Source of the DNA: Verrucomicrobiaceae bacterium
GTDB lineage: Bacteria > Verrucomicrobiota > Verrucomicrobiia > Verrucomicrobiales > Verrucomicrobiaceae
Direction of reading: 5' to 3'
NCBI GenBank assembly: GCA_016795485.1
Contig: JAEUHM010000033.1
Span: 1-64,000, forward strand
Length of the DNA: 64,000 nt
The notes beneath the pieces are model-generated. The model saw only the letters and a list, made by a program, of their open reading frames with translations. It did not search any database and had not been told where the DNA came from. This document shows positions 35,501 to 42,165 of the stretch, in pieces. Each line of letters opens with the position of its first letter. Position 1 is the stretch's first letter. A program made the translations under genes and the position numbers.

Positions 35501-38337
35501 GCCAGTCCGGTGCCGACCTCCAGCGTGATGACGGCCGGCTGCGTGATGTGGGAGCCTGAAACGATCTGCTCGGACAGCGGCGCGAGATTCAGCGCGTCGA
35601 TGCCCACCACGCGATTGTTTCCCTGATGCATGACGAGGATGGTATCGCCCAGCGGCGTGTAAGTCACCGCGCTGGGGCTGTCGCTGTTGTCAAAGTCACG
35701 ACGCGAGTGAGGAATCTCGAAGTTTCCGCTCAAATCGAGGAAGGAGATCACGCTGCGCACCGTGGTCTCGTGCGTGAGATTTCCCACGCCGTAAAAGGTG
35801 CCGCGCAGCGTGTTGTCCTGCTTGCTCACGATGGCCGCCCGCGTGCCATCCGGCGAGATGGCGATGCCTGCGAGGTAGTTTGGAATGCCCGCAGCACGAT
35901 CACCGCCATCAAACGTGTTCGCCGAGGTCAGCGTGAAGACGCGAGTGAGTCCGAGCGTGGCCGTGAACTCGCCAATCTCCGCGTGCATGTCCGGCGAAAT
36001 GAAGCGCGTGACGAGCACCCGCGCTCCATTTCCACTGATGGCAATGGCTCGCGGCGTGGTGATGTTGCTCACGGTATGCGTCGGCGTGCCCGGAGCCGCC
36101 ACGGAGTAGCGATGCAGCGCACCGGCACTGTAAAGCGTGACATACATCAGCGTGCCATCTGGCGAGGGCGCGATGCCGAAAGGCCCGTCGCCATACGCCA
36201 GCGAGATCGTCTGATGCGGCGTGCCATCGGCATTCAGGATGCGGATTTCATCGCTGCGATGGCAGGTGACCCAATAGCGGCCATTCACATCCCGCGCTAT
36301 ACCGCGCGGATTCACACCGACGGCGATTTCGGCTTCTTTGAAGCCTGTGACGGCATTCACGACGGTGACGGTGTTTGAGTCAGGATTGACGCTCCAGACA
36401 CGTCGCGTGCCCGCATCATCGCCGATGGCCAGCGTGCTGCTTTGCGTCGGCATCGGCCCGCCGGGCGGTGTGATGACGAGCAGGCGCAGCGAGCTCGATG
36501 CGAGGTTTCCCTGCGCATCCCGCACCTGCGCCAGCACACGCGGACGGCCTGCGGTGGCGTAGGTGAAGTTGGCGGTCGTAGCGGTGCTCCACGCGGTCCA
36601 GTTGCCGTCAAAGTTGAAGCGATACTCCAAGGTGCCCGTGCCGGTCGCCGAAGCCGTGGCGGTGATTTGTTGATTCGGAGCCGGTTGATAGCTGCTGGCC
36701 GTCAAACTGGTGAAAACCGGCGGCGCGGAGGCATTCAGGCCACCACCGGTCGAAAAGCGAAACGAATACGGCTCGATGTAATTCCCCGCCGCATCCACAA
36801 AACCGATCTGCGAAGCCGGAACGCTCAAAAAGTCCACTTGGAAGGTCGTGTCAGCCGCCAGCGGCGAATCCGGCGTGAAGGTCATGTTGCCCGAAAAGTC
36901 GTGAATGAGGAATCCAGGCACGAATGCGCCCAGCGTGTCATTTTCACCGACGGGCCGCACCGTGAAGTCGATGCCATTTCGCGGTCCACCATTCCTCGGA
37001 TGCTCATGCACGAGGAAGCTCAGCGGCGCATGGCGCGGGTAGTTTGTGCGCCCCGCCTGCGGGATGTGATAGCTCACTCGCGGCGGCGTGGTGTCGGCGG
37101 CTTGTTGATGCACCCACACGCCGAGTCCTTGGTTGAAATTGGGGATTGGATAGCCGCCCGTGAGCCAAAGATTGCCCAGCGGCAGCGACATCTGCGAGGT
37201 ATTCACGCCGACGAGCGCCCCTTGCGGCAGCGCAGGCGCTCCCGCAGGCCTCGGCGGGTTCGCTTCATTCAGCGAGAGCACGATGGGATTCGCATCGCCC
37301 GCGAGGAAGCGCGTCATGTCGATCTTGCGATTGTGGATGAAGCCGAAGTTGTCCTGATACGCCGGATACGACGCATTGGTGAAGTTTGGCACCGTCAGGC
37401 TCGCCACCGTTTGCAGGTTCACATTGCCGCCGGGCATCGTCGCGGAGGTGATGTCCGCGCCCATGAGGATGTCCGTGGTGCTGCCGATGACGTAGAGGCC
37501 GGTGCCATCGCTGAAAAGATTCGGCCAGTAGCCCTGGAAGCCTCCTTGAAGCGATCCCAAAGCCTGCGGCGTGATGCTGTCGTTATTCGGATCGACATCA
37601 TCCATGTTGTTGTAGCTCAGGCGATACACCACCACGCCATCGCTGCCCGCGCCGCCGCTGCGTGCCATGATGAGCAGATCGCCAAAAAACATCGGATGCC
37701 AGTCCCCGCCGCCGTATTGACCCACATGGTCAAAAGTGGCCAGCACGCGCCTTTGCGCAAAGCCATTCACATTCATCTCCACCTTCGCCAGCTCAATGTC
37801 TGAGTCCGGCGTGTCATACCAAAGCAATGTCGCATCCCACGGACCCGCCTGGGATGGCCGTCGATACCACACCGGCAACTGCGCGAGTAGCGGCACACCA
37901 TTCGTGCCGCCGCGCTCCACCAGCCCGCCAAAAGCATTCACGCGAATCGGCGCGGGCAGCAGCAGATTGCCGTATTGCGCCGTGCCGTGGGCATTCCAGC
38001 CGTAGTTGTCCTGAATCCAGAGGTTGTTCGGATAGCTCAACCCAAAGTCCGAAGGCAACCGCCGCACCGGATTTGCCGGATCACTGATGTCATACACCCG
38101 CAGCGACAAATCCGACCCCGGCCTCGATCCCGGATTCTCCGCGCCGACAATGATCCACCCATTCAGATAATTGATCGACGTCGTCCGCCCGATCGGCTCC
38201 GATCCATTCGTCACCGGATGCGAAAGCAGCGTCCCCGGTGCTTCTGAGCGTGCCGCATTGTTAAAACCCGTCGTCGTCACCTGCGCGGCAGCGGTGGAGA
38301 CGAGAGCGAAGAGCAGAAAAGCGCGAGAAAGCATCAT
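32539..38337 (-). CDS. Giant secreted multidomain protein: propeller, diheme cytochrome, Ig and LamG domains
   Basis: A 1932-residue exported protein (signal MMLSRAFLLFALVSTAAA). Order by eye: N-terminal propeller-like region (~40-410), a bacterial Ig-like domain (~415-525), a PKD-like region (~535-630), a YVTN-type seven-bladed propeller (~635-985: DSNTVTVVNAVTGFKEAEIA), then a diheme cytochrome-peroxidase-like domain with CATCH motifs at ~1027 and ~1160. After it come an immunoglobulin domain (~1420-1500), a putative Ig (He_PIG, ~1500-1580: LPPGIMLSSAGVFSGTPTVAG), a LamG/concanavalin domain (~1590-1810) and a beta-rich end. The combination suggests an extracellular redox-active or adhesive protein. 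No partner electron carrier is adjacent. Long open frames on the opposite strand are composition shadows. Confidence 0.85.
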   Translation of the reverse strand: MMLSRAFLLFALVSTAAAQVTTTGFNNAARSEAPGTLLSHPVTNGSEPIGRTTSINYLNGWIIVGAENPGSRPGSDLSLRVYDISDPANPVRRLPSDFGLSYPNNLWIQDNYGWNAHGTAQYGNLLLPAPIRVNAFGGLVERGGTNGVPLLAQLPVWYRRPSQAGPWDATLLWYDTPDSDIELAKVEMNVNGFAQRRVLATFDHVGQYGGGDWHPMFFGDLLIMARSGGAGSDGVVVYRLSYNNMDDVDPNNDSITPQALGSLQGGFQGYWPNLFSDGTGLYVIGSTTDILMGADITSATMPGGNVNLQTVASLTVPNFTNASYPAYQDNFGFIHNRKIDMTRFLAGDANPIVLSLNEANPPRPAGAPALPQGALVGVNTSQMSLPLGNLWLTGGYPIPNFNQGLGVWVHQQAADTTPPRVSYHIPQAGRTNYPRHAPLSFLVHEHPRNGGPRNGIDFTVRPVGENDTLGAFVPGFLIHDFSGNMTFTPDSPLAADTTFQVDFLSVPASQIGFVDAAGNYIEPYSFRFSTGGGLNASAPPVFTSLTASSYQPAPNQQITATASATGTGTLEYRFNFDGNWTAWSTATTANFTYATAGRPRVLAQVRDAQGNLASSSLRLLVITPPGGPMPTQSSTLAIGDDAGTRRVWSVNPDSNTVTVVNAVTGFKEAEIAVGVNPRGIARDVNGRYWVTCHRSDEIRILNADGTPHQTISLAYGDGPFGIAPSPDGTLMYVTLYSAGALHRYSVAAPGTPTHTVSNITTPRAIAISGNGARVLVTRFISPDMHAEIGEFTATLGLTRVFTLTSANTFDGGDRAAGIPNYLAGIAISPDGTRAAIVSKQDNTLRGTFYGVGNLTHETTVRSVISFLDLSGNFEIPHSRRDFDNSDSPSAVTYTPLGDTILVMHQGNNRVVGIDALNLAPLSEQIVSGSHITQPAVITLEVGTGLAPQGVLIDAASSRLFTQDFMGRSVTVLNAAPLLNQNQTSLPLIATTNAVTTELLTAPVLNGKRIFYNAADPRMSADSYISCATCHIDGGHDGRVWDFTGRGEGLRRTTDLRGRSGLGHGAVHWSGNFDEVQDFEHDIRGPFGGTGFLNLTAQQFANQHPSPASGKTGLSADLDALAAYVSSLTPEHTPRSPNRNANGTLTAAALAGQAVFAAQNCATCHSGDSFTNSTLMNVGTQSAISGQRLGLTLPGIDTPTLHGLHATRVYLHHGQAATLSDVFAYAGGVMTPGASGQYIGAAFNNADTPGEGGGGSERGMFAGAAVYLDPNNAASVRYNNVDGGSGGMARIALRYVRNYNGGTANLIINGVPQSVTVERQFPDNGFQTSGWRWLVVSAVLNAGATNTIEFQRTQPSPHQINALLVANADVLAQAQPHRLVQNLTTTDRNNLLAYLTQLDGRDANGVPLAAPSAPSPQAPSIVSEPQNVILAEGNTLNFAVVVSGTGPFTFEWRRGVTIVGTNSAELQIANMQAANGGSYTCTISNAVGNVTTTPASVTVNPPLSITTTTLTSARLEQAYNAALSAVGGISTRTWSVLSGVLPPGIMLSSAGVFSGTPTVAGRADIIVQVTDASGSDTQALTLDAQPVGGFVNDPDLVLHYTFDEGSGTRVWDSATGGNNHLTTVNNAHWISDGRFGGAYGPAAMNAGLNNFTPANQADLNFNPRGDAFTISLWCRTTASGYNTLFSKDGGDPYRVQYRLWIAPTQLQGINGNQYGGQIASVINDGQWHLVTMVNFNDAGTWRTRVYYDNGTQSTTFDTGAGTSVSELLRIGGLSAGWNDWIGQIDDFRVYRRALTQTEVNTLYTAPNPESYGAWSTAYLPPASAAPHQDANGNGIPNLIEFITDSSSAPFTFQLIGNTARITTQRNSAARGVTLIVECSPDLVTWTPLATSVNGNPATGTATISEGNGIIRTLVVESPTGTTPTFYRLRAYLD

Positions 38338-38382
38338 GGCTGCCCTTTCATGGTCAAAAACGACGGGCGGTTACACTTTGCC

Positions 38383-38399
38383 ACGAAAAATCTTTTCGT
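38383..38399. terminator. Hairpin at the end of the response regulator gene
   Basis: ACGAAAA pairs with TTTTCGT around a 3-nt loop; the last base overlaps the stop codon of the regulator gene. It lies in the 61-bp gap before the giant secreted gene on the same strand. The stem is AT-rich with no long U-tract, so it would be a weak terminator. Confidence 0.4.
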
Positions 38400-39061
38400 C
38401 ACGCCTCCAAGCGGTAGCCGATGCCCGGTTCGTTCACGATGCGAATGCCGCGGTCGCCGAGTTTTTTGCGGAGGTGGTTGATATGGACGCGCAGGCCTTC
38501 GCTCGGGTCGCTGGACTGGCCAGGCCAGACTTGCTTCACGATCTGGTTTTGCGTCACGATGCGTCCCGCGTGCTCGGTGAGCACTTTGAGCAGCGCAAAC
38601 TCCGTCGGAGTGAGCTTGAGGGCTTCATTGTCGATTTGAGCCTCGTGATGCAGCAGATCGACTTTGAGCGGTCCGGCGATGATTTCGGGGCTTTGACGCG
38701 TGAAACGTCGCCGCTGGATCACATCGAGCCTCGCGAGCAGCTCGGCGCTGCCGAAAGGCTTCGTCACATAGTCGTCCGCGCCGTTTTCGAGCGCCTGGAC
38801 CTTCACGGCCTCTTGATCGCGAACGCTCAAAACGAGCACCGGCACATCGCTCCACTCGCGGAGGCGCTTCAGCACCTCCAGCCCGCCGATGCCCGGCAGG
38901 CCGAGATCGAGCAAAACGACATCCGGACGATGAAACGCGGCCTCTTGCAGCCCGCGCTGGCCTTCATCCGCCTCGCAGACCTCATAGCCGCGCGATTCCA
39001 GCACCATGCGCAGCAGGCGGCGCATCTGCTGCTCGTCGTCGATGATCAGGGCTTTGCTCAT
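38399..39061 (-). CDS. KdpE-like response regulator (OmpR family)
   Basis: A 220-residue two-component response regulator. The receiver domain has the acidic pair in LIIDDEQQM, phosphoacceptor Asp52 in VVLLDLGLPGIGG, and the signalling Lys in DDYVTKPFG. The winged-helix output domain has LTPTEFALLKVLTEHAG and RVHINHLRKKLGD with the C-terminal GIGYRLEA. The overall sequence resembles KdpE, which activates high-affinity potassium uptake. Its start overlaps the sensor kinase stop by 4 bp, so the pair is one operon. No kdpFABC genes are in the window, so the target may be elsewhere or different. Confidence 0.9.
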   Translation of the reverse strand: MSKALIIDDEQQMRRLLRMVLESRGYEVCEADEGQRGLQEAAFHRPDVVLLDLGLPGIGGLEVLKRLREWSDVPVLVLSVRDQEAVKVQALENGADDYVTKPFGSAELLARLDVIQRRRFTRQSPEIIAGPLKVDLLHHEAQIDNEALKLTPTEFALLKVLTEHAGRIVTQNQIVKQVWPGQSSDPSEGLRVHINHLRKKLGDRGIRIVNEPGIGYRLEA

Positions 39062-40068
39062 GGCTGGCGTGTTTTGACCGGCAGGCTGAAAAGGAACTCC
39101 GCGCCGCCTTCCGGATGATTGCGCACCGTGATGTCACCTTTCATGGCCCGCATCAAGCCGCGAGAAATGGCCAAACCAAGCCCGGTGCCGCCCGCAGGCG
39201 CGCCTGAGGCTCTCGCGAATTTTTCAAACACGCGCTCTTCCATGTCCGGCGGCAAACCGGGGCCGTGATCTCGCACGCGCAGCTCCAAAGCCTGATTCTT
39301 GAGTTCCACACCAATTTCGATCTCACTTCCCGCCGGCGCATGCTGCGTGGCATTGTGCAGCACGTTGGCGAGCGCTTGCGAGAGCAGGCGGCTGTCGAGT
39401 TTGAGCAATGGCAGATTTTCCGCTCCGGTGATGCGCAGCGGATGATTCGAAAGCTCCCGCTGCAACGGCGTGGTGGCCGCGTGGAGCACATCGCCGATCT
39501 CGCACCAGTCGGGTGAAGGTTTCACGGCATCCGATTCGACTCGGGTGATCTCCAAAAAGTTCTCCACGATGCGCTGAAGCCTCCGTGTGGCCGTATCGAT
39601 CTCCGCCGCGAAGGGATTCGCCGTGCCGAGGCCATCAATCGCCGTGCGGATGATGGCGATGGGCGTTTTCAACTCATGCGACACACTATCAAGCAGCGTG
39701 CGATGCAGTCTCTCGGCCTCCGCCGCGAGCTCGGCGCGATGTTTGGCCGCCTGGAGCTGCTCCTGCTCGCGATGATTCTTTTCCAGCGCCGCCTCCCGCT
39801 CGCGGAGCTGCGTGATGAGATGCCCCATGCTGAGCGCCACGACGAAGAACATGCCAAACATGACCACGTCCTCCGGCTTCTCGATGTGAAAGGTGAAGCG
39901 CGGCGGGATGAAGATGAAATTCCACACCAGCGCACTCACCACGCCCATCGCCAGCACCGGCCCGCGATTCCACCGCGTGCCTGCCAGCACGATGGCGAGC
40001 AGAAAGACCAGCGCCGAGAAAGTCGAGCCTGTGTAAGGCAGCAGCACCCAGCAGACGGACGCCAGCAC
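39058..40068 (-). CDS. KdpD-like sensor histidine kinase, membrane/kinase part
   Basis: The frame from GTG 40068 encodes 336 residues: about three hydrophobic segments of the DUF4118 type (STFSALVFLLAIVLAG, MGVVSALVWNFIFI, DVVMFGMFFVVALSMG), a HisKA domain with catalytic His131 in LLDSVSHELKTPIAII, and an intact HATPase domain (NVLHNATQHAP, DHGPGLP, GGTGLGLAISRGLM). It senses an unknown signal and phosphorylates the partner regulator at 38399. It lacks the N-terminal KdpD and universal-stress domains. The native start is probably ATG 40157, with a one-base frameshift near 40083 (see the separate fragment); otherwise translation must start at 40068 or another internal site, which would shorten the first membrane segment. 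Confidence 0.8.
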   Translation of the reverse strand: MLASVCWVLLPYTGSTFSALVFLLAIVLAGTRWNRGPVLAMGVVSALVWNFIFIPPRFTFHIEKPEDVVMFGMFFVVALSMGHLITQLREREAALEKNHREQEQLQAAKHRAELAAEAERLHRTLLDSVSHELKTPIAIIRTAIDGLGTANPFAAEIDTATRRLQRIVENFLEITRVESDAVKPSPDWCEIGDVLHAATTPLQRELSNHPLRITGAENLPLLKLDSRLLSQALANVLHNATQHAPAGSEIEIGVELKNQALELRVRDHGPGLPPDMEERVFEKFARASGAPAGGTGLGLAISRGLMRAMKGDITVRNHPEGGAEFLFSLPVKTRQP

Positions 40069-40079
40069 AAAGAGAATCG

Positions 40080-40157
40080 TCAGCCCCAGCTAAACTGCCC
40101 CACGACATGCACCGGCACGGGCTCGCGGGGTTTGGGAGAGGTTGGATGGTCGTTCAT
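40080..40157 (-). pseudogene. Out-of-frame 5' fragment of the KdpD-like kinase gene
   Basis: From ATG 40157, preceded by GGCAGGA 8 bp upstream, 25 codons read through a proline-rich start to VPVHVVGQFSWG and then meet TGA at 40080-40082. In the next frame the sequence continues directly as LTILFVLASVCWVLLPYTG into the kinase. The shift falls at TGGGGCTGACG: one extra G (five instead of four) would fuse the frames. This is either a sequence error in a homopolymer or a genuine frameshift mutation. Confidence 0.7.
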
Positions 40158-40250
40158 GGCTGCATCCTGCCTCTGAAACCCGCGCCTGCCAGTAAACACA
40201 CCGAGAGATCGCGTTAAGAAGGTGTGAAAGGAGCGGAGGTCAAACTGCCG

Positions 40251-40547
40251 ATGAGACGTCCGATCAATTTGGCGGGTAAGGCGACCGAGTTGGCAGGCAT
40301 GGCAGTCGAAGTGGGTGCCAGGGCGGTGAAAATGGCCGGTACGGCGGCAAAAGTGGGCGGTACGGCGGTGAAAATGGCCGGTACGGCGGCCAAGGTGGCA
40401 GGTACGGCTGCCGTGGATGCCATTTGGACCGCCGTGGATGCCATTTGGACCGCCGTGGATGCCATTTGGACTGCCGTGGATGGCATGTGGACTGCCATGG
40501 ATGGCATGTGGACTGCCATGGATGCCAATCGAAGCTACTTGGAATGA
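40251..40547 (+). CDS. Putative small heptad-repeat protein
   Basis: A 98-residue frame starting at ATG 40251 with a strong Shine-Dalgarno (GGAGGT, 40235-40240) and 10-nt spacing. Nearly the whole protein is seven-residue repeats, first of TAAKVGG/RAVKMAG type, then WTAVDAI and WTAMDGM, encoded by 21-bp DNA repeats. It would form amphipathic helices. The final residues (ANRSYLE) are encoded by one half of the CTTCGATTG palindrome family found downstream. The minus strand is also open across the repeats, so coding is not certain, but only the plus frame has a good ribosome binding site. I recognise no family. Confidence 0.4.
   Translation: MRRPINLAGKATELAGMAVEVGARAVKMAGTAAKVGGTAVKMAGTAAKVAGTAAVDAIWTAVDAIWTAVDAIWTAVDGMWTAMDGMWTAMDANRSYLE
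40281..40532. repeat. Twelve tandem 21-bp units of two related classes
   Basis: Units start at 40281, 40302, 40323 and so on every 21 bp to 40532. The first six have cores like GCGGTGAAAATGGCCGGTACG; the later ones are ACCGCCGTGGATGCCATTTGG and variants. Adjacent units are nearly identical (for example 40428-40448 and 40449-40469) while distant ones diverge, the pattern of repeated slippage or unequal exchange. The period is a multiple of three, so both strands stay open. There are no unique spacers, so this is not a CRISPR array. Confidence 0.85.
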
Positions 40548-40577
40548 CGCGGGGGGAGATCAGAGCGGTGGGAGGTC

Positions 40578-40595
40578 GGAATGCTGGCGCATTCC
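40578..40595. repeat. GGAATGC palindrome
   Basis: GGAATGC (40578-40584) and GCATTCC (40589-40595) form a 7-bp stem with a 4-nt loop (TGGC). It is the first of several small palindromes between the heptad-repeat frame and the TPR gene and may be a dispersed REP-like element. Confidence 0.55.
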
Positions 40596-40616
40596 GCTAC
40601 GGGGGATTGAACGTAG

Positions 40617-40850
40617 CTTCGAGTGGCACTCGAAGAGGAACGGCTGCGGGGTCTGAGGTGGCGGTGGACCCAACTGAGCACAGCACTTCGATTGCCAATC
40701 GAAGCTACCCTGCCGCGAACGTCGTCCCCGTAGATTCGAGTGTCACTCGAAGAGGAACGTCTCCTGACACTTCAAAGCCGATGACCCAACGAAGCACAGC
40801 ACTTCGATTGGCAATCGAAGAAGTACCCGGAGCCCTGCCCGGGGGCGGGG
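40617..40850. repeat. Diverged ~117-bp tandem pair carrying two palindrome types
   Basis: Unit 1 (40617-40733) and unit 2 (40734-40850) each contain palindrome A (CTTCGAGTGGCACTCGAAG at 40617-40635; TTCGAGTGTCACTCGAA at 40735-40751) followed by GAGGAACG, then GCACAGCA and palindrome B (CTTCGATTGCCAATCGAAG at 40686-40704; CTTCGATTGGCAATCGAAG at 40802-40820). A-to-A spacing is ~117 and B-to-B 116. A half-copy of B (CCAATCGAAGCTAC) ends the heptad frame near 40525-40538. No gene is seen from 40548 to 40944. Confidence 0.8.
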
Positions 40851-40944
40851 CTTCGGGGGTGCGTTGGGTCGCTTCCAGATGATCTACTTGAAAAAAAGTT
40901 CGTCTTTTTGAATCCAAGATTGAAGTGGCTCCGAATGACGGGGC

Positions 40945-42165
40945 ATGAATCGGATTCTTGCATGTGCTTTGGTAGGGTCGTTGCCGCTAGGTTTGTTTGG
41001 GCATGTCTCGGATTTGCCGCCTGTTTCTGGGGAGTTGGCGTTTGCTCCAGTTGAGGGTCATGCCGCCATCACTAAGCATCAGGAGGCGCTGAAGAAGTCG
41101 CCGGGGGATGCTGTGCTGTTGGAGCGGTTGGGTCGGCTGTTCATTTCTACGGCACGCCTGAAGCTGGATGACAAGTACTACGCCAATGCTGAGGCTTGCG
41201 GCTTTTTGTTGGGTGAGACTGCGGCTGGGTTGCTGCTTCGTGGGCATTGTCTTCTGGCCGCACACCGCTTCCATGATGCGGAGGATGTTGCACGGCGACT
41301 TCTGAAGTTGCGGCAGGAGATGCAGGATCACGCTCTCCTGGGTGATGCGCTGATGGAGCAGGGCTTGCTGGAGGATGCGCTGCCTGTGTATCAGGCAATG
41401 ATCGATGCCAAGCCCTGCCTGCCGAGCTACAGCCGTGTGGCTCACTTCCGCTGGCTGAAGGGTGATGTGGAGGGTGCGATGGAGATGGCGGAGCAGGCGA
41501 TTGCTTGCGGAAGCTACCGTGATCCGGAGCCGTTGGCGTGGGTCACGACGCGTCTGGCGTTCTACCAGTGGCAGGCTGGGAAGTTGGATCTTGCGTTGCA
41601 AACGGCTGGCCGGGCCGAACAGTTGGTCGCGGGCTACGCTCATGCGAGTTTCATCAAGGGGCGGGTCTATCTTGCTAAAGGAGACTTCAAAGCGGCTGCC
41701 GCGTCTCTAGAGGTGGCGGCTCGCTCGCTGAAGCTGCCGGAGGTGATGTGGGCGCTGGAAGATACGCGCGGTGGCAAGATGGATGAGGCTCACATGAGGG
41801 CGGATGGTCGTTCTGCCGCGCTCTATCTGGCCACGAGGGGCTTGCTAAGTGAGGAGGCATTGGCGTTGGCCAAGGCGGAGACTCTGGCCCGCCGGGATGT
41901 CTTTACTTGGGATGCGGTAGCGTGGGCACAACTCCGTGCGGGTGAACCTCAAGCTGCTGCGGTGAGTGCGCGGCGAGCACTGGTGGAGGGGACGGAGGAT
42001 GCCCGGATATTGTTGCACGCCGGTCTGATATTTCAAAGCGCAGGTGATCCCGTGCAGTCCGCTCAGCTGCTAACACGCGCCCGCGCACTCCGCTTTCAAC
42101 TGCTGCCTTCAGAACAGGCCCTTCTTGATCAATCCGAAGCTCTTTTCACCTCAAATACCAAATGA
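40945..42165 (+). CDS. Exported tetratricopeptide-repeat protein
   Basis: A 406-residue protein with a signal peptide (MNRILACALVGSLPLGLFG). From residue ~40 on it is a series of helix pairs of TPR type, such as HQEALKKSPGDAVLLERLGR, GDALMEQGLLEDALPVYQAM and AHASFIKGRVYLAKGDFKAA, and further pairs to the end. TPR proteins mediate protein-protein contacts; this one should act in the periplasm. The stop codon overlaps the start of the first DUF4331 gene (ATGA at 42162-42165), so it is translationally coupled to it and probably a partner or assembly factor for the DUF4331 proteins. Confidence 0.85.
   Translation: MNRILACALVGSLPLGLFGHVSDLPPVSGELAFAPVEGHAAITKHQEALKKSPGDAVLLERLGRLFISTARLKLDDKYYANAEACGFLLGETAAGLLLRGHCLLAAHRFHDAEDVARRLLKLRQEMQDHALLGDALMEQGLLEDALPVYQAMIDAKPCLPSYSRVAHFRWLKGDVEGAMEMAEQAIACGSYRDPEPLAWVTTRLAFYQWQAGKLDLALQTAGRAEQLVAGYAHASFIKGRVYLAKGDFKAAAASLEVAARSLKLPEVMWALEDTRGGKMDEAHMRADGRSAALYLATRGLLSEEALALAKAETLARRDVFTWDAVAWAQLRAGEPQAAAVSARRALVEGTEDARILLHAGLIFQSAGDPVQSAQLLTRARALRFQLLPSEQALLDQSEALFTSNTK

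Noticed and set aside
32749..37803. Long plus-strand open frames (up to 608 codons) opposite the giant secreted gene
   Set aside because: They are Arg/Ala/His-rich, show no domain signatures, and mirror the GC-rich codon pattern of the minus-strand gene, which has a signal peptide and clear domains.
40214..40528. Minus-strand 104-codon frame through the 21-bp repeats
   Set aside because: It is open because the period is a multiple of three. Unlike the plus frame it lacks a ribosome binding site, so I kept only the plus-strand candidate.
40281..40532. Possible CRISPR array
   Set aside because: The units are contiguous 21-bp repeats with no unique spacers and no adjacent cas genes.
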